The position numbers were made by a program, and so were the translations under genes. The notes under the pieces were generated by a model that was not told the DNA's origin, did not search any database, and worked only from the letters and a program-made list of their open reading frames with translations. Below, one piece after another: positions 5,522 through 11,284 of a stretch of 11,284 nucleotides of DNA. The stretch spans positions 1 to 11,284 of the forward strand of contig CAKUMG010000102.1 in NCBI GenBank assembly GCA_934667465.1, in the 5' to 3' direction. The DNA is from an uncultured Actinoplanes sp. (GTDB lineage Bacteria > Actinomycetota > Actinomycetes > Mycobacteriales > Micromonosporaceae). Numbering within the stretch: the stretch's first letter is position 1; each line of letters begins with the position of its first letter.

Positions 5522-5905
5522 ATGACGACAACCGCAGAGCCGATCGAGACCGCCGCGCCGTTCCGTCACCTGGACACCGCCGGTCAGGCCGGAGCGCTGG
5601 AGGCGATGCTGCACGACGCCAACCCGAGCGCCGTGAAGCTGGCCGTTTCGCACGCGCCCAACCAGGTGCAGCGGGCGGCGCTGGAGGGCGGGCGGGGGGC
5701 GTTCCCGGACGTCTCGCCAGCCGATCGGCGGATGCTCTACCTCACGGTCATCCTGATCCTGGGATTCCTGGCCGCCGGATCGCTGGTCGGGGCGGCCATC
5801 GCGCTCGGGACGGAGAAGGAGAGCGCCGCGTTCTTCACGTTCTCCGGGCTGGCGCTGGGCGGGATCACCGGGCTCTTCATCCCCAGCCCCGCCTCCAAGA
5901 CCTGA
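5522..5905 (+). CDS. Small two-helix membrane protein of unknown function
   Basis: A 127-residue protein from ATG 5522. The in-frame open stretch begins upstream at 5465, but ATG 5522 is the first start giving a sensible N-terminus; its ribosome site (GCGAG, 7-base gap) is weak. Residues 1-70 are soluble and alanine-rich (AGQAGALEAMLHDANPSAVKL). Two membrane helices follow, at about 72-95 (LYLTVILILGFLAAGSLVG) and 103-120 (AFFTFSGLALGGITGLFIP), joined by a short TEKES loop. I recognise no family. Codon use agrees with the neighbours. It follows the toxin gene by 93 bases and may or may not share its transcript. Confidence 0.72.
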   Translation: MTTTAEPIETAAPFRHLDTAGQAGALEAMLHDANPSAVKLAVSHAPNQVQRAALEGGRGAFPDVSPADRRMLYLTVILILGFLAAGSLVGAAIALGTEKESAAFFTFSGLALGGITGLFIPSPASKT

Positions 5906-5940
5906 TCCGCCCGCGTTACGGCCGCCGGGCCCGCGCCAAC

Positions 5941-5957
5941 CGTCCGGATCGCGGACG
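5941..5957 (+). terminator. Possible short stem-loop after the membrane protein gene
   Basis: CGTCCG (5941-5946), loop GATCG, then CGGACG (5952-5957), 36 bases after the stop codon and before the next promoter. There is no T-tract. It is a weak candidate, supported only by position. Confidence 0.25.
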
Positions 5958-6024
5958 CCGGCCTGCCGCGCCTTCATCGCCGCGGGCGCGGGGTGGAGCG
6001 GTAGTGGCGGGCTCATTGAACGGT

Positions 6025-6030
6025 TAAGTT
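6025..6030 (+). promoter_or_regulatory. Leaderless-type -10 box of the MFS transporter
   Basis: TAAGTT lies exactly 6 bases before ATG 6037 in a locally AT-rich patch (6014-6040), and there is no ribosome site. This is the actinobacterial leaderless pattern, with transcription starting at the ATG. No convincing -35 is seen. Confidence 0.5.
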
Positions 6031-6036
6031 AGTTGC

Positions 6037-7224
6037 ATGACCGCCGCTGCCGACACTGTCCGTCTCGAGGGCGCCAAGGTCGCGGTGGCGGTCACGTTCG
6101 CCACGAACGGCGTCGCGTTCGCCGGGTGGCTCGCGCGCACCCCCGCCGTACGGGACGATCTCGGCCTTTCCTCCGCCGGCCTCGGCCTGTTCCTGCTGTG
6201 CCTCTCCGGCGCGGCGGTGACCGCGATCCCGCTGGCCGGACCGCTCGTGCAGCGGCTCGGGCCGGCCCGGACAGTCCTCGCCGGCGTGACCGCTGTGGTC
6301 CTGGGCCTGATCGGTCTCGGCACCGGCACGGCGCTCGGCTCGGTCCCGGTCGCCGGCCTCGGCCTGGTGCTGATCGGCCTCGGCAACAGCACCTGGGACG
6401 TCGCCATGAACGTCGAGGGCGCCGACGTCGAACGCCGTCTCGGCCGCACCCTCATGCCCCGCTTCCACGCCGCCTTCAGCCTGGGCACGGTGGCGGGCGC
6501 CGCGCTGAGCGCCGCCGCGGCAGCCTTGTCCATTTCGGTCACTGCGCAGGTGTACGCGACCGCGGCGCTCGCCGCGGTCGTCATGCTCGGCACCCTCCGC
6601 CGTTTCCTGCCCGTCACGCAGGCGGAGAAGGAGGCGCCCCGCGGCCGGGTCCGCGACGCGTGGCGCGAGCCGCGCACCCTGCTCATCGGCGTCATCATGC
6701 TCGGCTTCGGCTTCACCGAGGGCGCCGCCAACGACTGGTTCGCCATCAGCCTCGTCGACGGCTACGGCGCCTCGGAGGCCATGGGCGCGATCGGTTTCGG
6801 CTTCTTCGTCACCGCCATGACCCTCGGCCGCCTGTTCGGCGGCGCCGCCATCGAGCGCTGGGGCCGGGTCCGCACCCTGCGCCTGACCGCGGCGGCGGCC
6901 CTGGCCGGCCTCCTGCTCGCCGTGTCCGGCATCAGCATCCCGGTGGCCCTGCTGGGTGCCCTGCTCTGGGGCGCGGGCGCCTCGCTCGGCTTCCCCATCG
7001 GCATGAGCGCGGCCGCCGACGACCCGGTCCGCGCCGCGATCCGCGTGTCGGTGGCGGGCTCGGTCGGCTACGGCGCCTTCCTCGCCGGCCCGCCCCTGAT
7101 CGGCCTGCTGGCCGAGCACTTCGGGGTCCTCCGCGCCCTGCTGGTCGTCGCGGGCGCCATCGCCCTCGGCCTGATCGGCTCCGCCGCGGCCCGGCCCCTC
7201 ACCCAGGACCCCGCCCACCGCTGA
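6037..7224 (+). CDS. MFS transporter, YbjJ-like
   Basis: A 395-residue inner-membrane protein with about 12 hydrophobic helices, for example 12-32, 47-70, 78-98, 104-122, 145-168, 216-232, 248-268, 284-305 and 306-322, with a charged cytoplasmic loop near 190-212 between the two halves. The N-terminal WLARTPAVRDDLGLSSAGLG and the mid-N-domain NVEGADVERRLGRTLMPRFH followed by AAFSLGT are typical of the E. coli YbjJ / CynX-NimT-like group of the major facilitator superfamily. These are presumed proton-coupled carriers whose substrates are mostly unknown; the gene's substrate cannot be told. LFGGAAIERWGRVR is the second-half loop with conserved G and R. It is expressed alone, being preceded by its own -10 box and followed by a strong terminator. 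Confidence 0.92.
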   Translation: MTAAADTVRLEGAKVAVAVTFATNGVAFAGWLARTPAVRDDLGLSSAGLGLFLLCLSGAAVTAIPLAGPLVQRLGPARTVLAGVTAVVLGLIGLGTGTALGSVPVAGLGLVLIGLGNSTWDVAMNVEGADVERRLGRTLMPRFHAAFSLGTVAGAALSAAAAALSISVTAQVYATAALAAVVMLGTLRRFLPVTQAEKEAPRGRVRDAWREPRTLLIGVIMLGFGFTEGAANDWFAISLVDGYGASEAMGAIGFGFFVTAMTLGRLFGGAAIERWGRVRTLRLTAAAALAGLLLAVSGISIPVALLGALLWGAGASLGFPIGMSAAADDPVRAAIRVSVAGSVGYGAFLAGPPLIGLLAEHFGVLRALLVVAGAIALGLIGSAAARPLTQDPAHR

Positions 7225-7248
7225 CAGCCCGCGCTCCCCACCAGCCAA

Positions 7249-7280
7249 ACGTCCCCCGGGCCGCGTGGCCCGGGGGACGT
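7249..7280. terminator. Strong bidirectional terminator hairpin between convergent genes
   Basis: ACGTCCCCCGGGCC (7249-7262) pairs perfectly with GGCCCGGGGGACGT (7267-7280) around the 4-base loop GCGT. The 14-bp stem lies 24 bases after the transporter stop and 26 bases after the nrdJ stop on the opposite strand, so it can end both transcripts. There is no T-tract, as is common in high-GC actinobacteria. Confidence 0.85.
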
Positions 7281-7306
7281 CAGTGGTGCTGGTCAGTGCT
7301 CAGCCG

Positions 7307-10204
<2,898 letters not shown>

Positions 10205-10549
10205 GTGCGTGCTCCCCCTCGAACGATCCCGGCCGCCCGGCCGCGATCCGCTGCTCCCCGGCACAGGCCTTCCGGCCCGGCCCCTGTCGTCAAAACCATT
10301 TCCCGGGTACGCCGCAGGCGTGCCCGGGTGAACGGCGCGGCGCCCCGTGGCGGCGGTGCAGTACACGCGCTGGTTCGTGCACGCGGGACGGTGGTGCTCC
10401 CGCGGCCCTTGCTCTTTACGTTGTTGCTCTGTCTTCTGCGCCGGGCCCGCCCGTGCGGTCCGTGGCGCTGCCGGCCTGCCGCTGCCTGCCGCTCTCGCAG
10501 GTGCTTGGGCCGTGGTGCCGAATGCTGCCGGTGCCGGCTGCGACAGCCG
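10205..10549 (-). other. 345-bp structured spacer between nrdR and nrdJ
   Basis: No convincing gene lies here. Read on the minus strand (nrdR to nrdJ), three fold-back structures occur. First, 10382-10404: CGCGGGA/TCCCGCG arms around a 9-base loop. Second, 10302-10328: CCCGGG and ACGCC arms closing on the triplet TGC, one mismatch, followed by AAATGGTTTTG, hence terminator-like. Third, 10225-10248: a 10-bp stem with one G-G mismatch and loop GGGC, ending 6 bases before the nrdJ ribosome site (10212-10218). The short sequence GCTGCCTGCCG occurs at 10481-10491 and again at 10151-10161 inside nrdJ. I see no adenosylcobalamin-riboswitch box (GCCACTG type) and no clear -10 for a separate nrdJ promoter. 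Confidence 0.5.
10302..10328 (-). terminator. Terminator- or attenuator-like hairpin in the nrdJ leader
   Basis: Arms CCCGGG (10302-10307) plus ACGCC (10309-10313) pair with GGCGT (10317-10321) plus CCCGGG (10323-10328), with a single mismatch in the minus-strand RNA (a G-U wobble in the plus-strand RNA). In the nrdR-to-nrdJ direction the hairpin is followed by AAATGGTTTTG, one of the few T-rich stretches in the window. It could end part of the nrdR transcript and so lower nrdJ expression, or act as a processing point. Confidence 0.4.
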
Positions 10550-11080
10550 TCAGGGCGACGACCGGTCGCCGGCTTTCGGAGCCCGGCCCCCGGAACGGGC
10601 CGCGACGATGTGCCGCGCGCCGGACTCCCGGGCGGTTGCGGCCGCTCGCAGCTCGGTGATCTCCTGCTCGAACTCGTCGAGCGAGTCGAAGGACTTGTAG
10701 ACGCTGGCGAACCGGAGATAGGCCACCTGGTCCAGCTCGCGCAGCGGCGGCAGGATCGCGAGGCCGACCTCGTGGCTGGGGATCTCGGCCGCGCCGCGGG
10801 CCCGGACGGTCTCCTCGACCTTCTGCGCGAGCAGCGCGATCGAGTCCTCGTCGACGGGACGACCCTGGCACGCCCGGCGCACCCCACCCATGATCTTGGT
10901 GCGGCTGAAGGGCTCGGTCACGCCGCTGCGCTTGACGACGGCGAGAACGGCCTCCTCGACCGTGGTGAAGCGCTTGCCACACTCGGGACAGGACCGGCGG
11001 CGACGGATCAGCTGACCGTCGTCGGCCTCTCGTGAGTCGACCACGCGCGAATCCGCGTGGCGGCAGTACGGGCATCGCAC
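10550..11080 (-). CDS. nrdR: Transcriptional repressor NrdR of ribonucleotide reductase genes
   Basis: A 176-residue protein. NrdR binds ATP or dATP and, in its dATP-loaded form, represses ribonucleotide reductase operons through paired NrdR boxes. Residues 1-36 form the zinc ribbon with C3, C6, C31 and C34 ([18 protein letters not shown]... and SCPECGKRF). Residues about 46-136 are the ATP-cone, the nucleotide-sensing fold also found in reductases ([29 protein letters not shown]). The last 40 residues are a loose basic tail. GTG 11080 has AGGAGG (complement of 11087-11092) with a 6-base gap and yields the canonical MRCPYC start. It precedes nrdJ on the same strand with a 345-base gap. In related actinobacteria lexA lies divergently upstream; that would be beyond the right edge. 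Confidence 0.97.
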   Translation of the reverse strand: MRCPYCRHADSRVVDSREADDGQLIRRRRSCPECGKRFTTVEEAVLAVVKRSGVTEPFSRTKIMGGVRRACQGRPVDEDSIALLAQKVEETVRARGAAEIPSHEVGLAILPPLRELDQVAYLRFASVYKSFDSLDEFEQEITELRAAATARESGARHIVAARSGGRAPKAGDRSSP

Positions 11081-11170
11081 CGCTGTCCTCCTGTCCCCCG
11101 GATGTCATACCATCGTCGCCCGCCATGGGTTGATCGCGGACATCCTCCGGCCTCCGGGCACGCGAAACGA

Positions 11171-11204
11171 CAGCCCGAGGTGATCGTTTTCCGCCTCGGA
11201 GCTG
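11171..11204. other. Stem-loop upstream of nrdR
   Basis: CAGCCCGAGG (11171-11180) pairs with CCTCGG (11194-11199), one bulged A and GCTG (11201-11204), around a 13-base AT-richer loop. If nrdR transcription starts near the right edge, this lies in the 5' leader of nrdR, about 90 bases before its start codon. Its role is not known. Confidence 0.4.
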
Positions 11205-11211
11205 TGCACGG

Positions 11212-11254
11212 ACCTGTGGATGACGAAGGGTCGCGAACCCAACCTGTGGACGAC
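11212..11254. repeat. Pair of 13-bp direct repeats, DnaA-box-like
   Basis: ACCTGTGGATGAC (11212-11224) and ACCTGTGGACGAC (11242-11254) match at 12 of 13 positions with 30-bp spacing, about three helical turns. Each contains a nine-base run one mismatch away from a DnaA box read on this strand (TGTGGATAA or TGTGGACAA). The second copy overlaps the degenerate NrdR-box-like site. Confidence 0.5.
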
Positions 11255-11281
11255 TTACACCCCTGTAACTACTAGATGTTG
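11240..11281 (-). promoter_or_regulatory. Candidate NrdR boxes upstream of nrdR-nrdJ
   Basis: The core of the published NrdR box is CWANATNTWG-like. CTAGATGTTG (11272-11281) fits every fixed position. CAACCTGTGG (11240-11249) fits partly (two mismatches at fixed positions). Their centres are 32 bp apart, the roughly three-turn spacing typical of paired NrdR boxes. Between them TTACA-CCCC-TGTAA (11255-11268) is a further small palindrome. Position upstream of nrdR agrees with autoregulation of the nrdR-nrdJ operon. The window ends at 11284, so flanking bases are only partly visible. Confidence 0.55.
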
Positions 11282-11284
11282 GGG

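Noticed and set aside
4565..6016. 483-residue minus-strand frame
   Set aside because: It opposes the antitoxin, toxin and membrane protein genes, which have clear motifs; its translation is repetitive and motif-free.
6014..6036. IdeR (iron) box before the transporter, because of TTAAGTTAG
   Set aside because: Only a short part resembles the 19-bp IdeR palindrome and there is no matching second half; the AT-rich patch is explained by a -10 box.
6013..7248. 411-residue minus-strand frame
   Set aside because: Antisense shadow of the MFS transporter, composed mainly of G, A, E, R and D, and it runs into the terminator.
10205..10549. Adenosylcobalamin riboswitch before nrdJ
   Set aside because: I found no GCCACTG-type B12 box and no matching core; repression of a B12-dependent enzyme by B12 would also make little sense.
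11081..11284. LexA/SOS box near nrdR
   Set aside because: No GAAC-N4-GTTC type palindrome is visible in this stretch; any lexA gene would be beyond the right edge.

Overview
The window is very GC-rich double-stranded bacterial DNA with the codon use of a high-GC actinobacterium. The IdeR-type iron regulator, the nrdR-nrdJ pair, the many GTG starts and several start codons placed 6-7 bases after a TAnnnT -10 box (leaderless genes) all fit Actinobacteria. The gene set would suit Micromonosporaceae (Actinoplanes-like), but that placement is an inference from general resemblance, not from a search.

Layout. Bases 1-787 (minus) hold the N-terminal two thirds of an AcuC-like histone-deacetylase-fold enzyme, running off the left edge. 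It is divergent from an IdeR/DtxR iron-dependent repressor (1112-1864), which is preceded by a 27-codon upstream reading frame in the same frame and closed by a TAG that overlaps the ideR ribosome binding site. A perfect 29-bp tandem duplication covers the ideR stop codon. Bases 1897-2188 hold no convincing gene. Then come two minus-strand genes: a small secreted lipoprotein (2189-2743) and a 77-residue cysteine-rich DUF5522-like protein (2809-3042). They are divergent from a plus-strand pair: a helix-turn-helix protein (3119-3628) overlapping by 4 bases an alpha/beta hydrolase (3625-4545). A 27-bp inverted repeat lies in that divergent control region.

A toxin-antitoxin module follows: a ribbon-helix-helix antitoxin (4587-5012) and a PIN-domain toxin (4994-5428), behind a 17-bp palindrome that overlaps the -10 box. 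Then a small two-helix membrane protein (5522-5905) and a YbjJ-like MFS transporter (6037-7224). A 14-bp-stem terminator separates the transporter from the convergent nrdJ.

The right third is deoxyribonucleotide metabolism: nrdJ, the adenosylcobalamin-dependent (class II) ribonucleotide reductase (7307-10204), and upstream of it nrdR, its zinc-ribbon/ATP-cone repressor (10550-11080), both on minus. Two NrdR-box-like sites 32 bp apart lie upstream of nrdR at the right edge. The 345-bp nrdR-nrdJ gap is unusual and rich in hairpins, one of which is terminator-like.

Most of the window is recognisable. The best candidates for something undescribed are regulatory: the ideR upstream frame, the HTH-hydrolase pair with its operator-like repeat, the antitoxin with a long N-terminal extension, and the structured nrdR-nrdJ spacer. 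I found no CRISPR array, rRNA, tRNA, transposase or phage gene.
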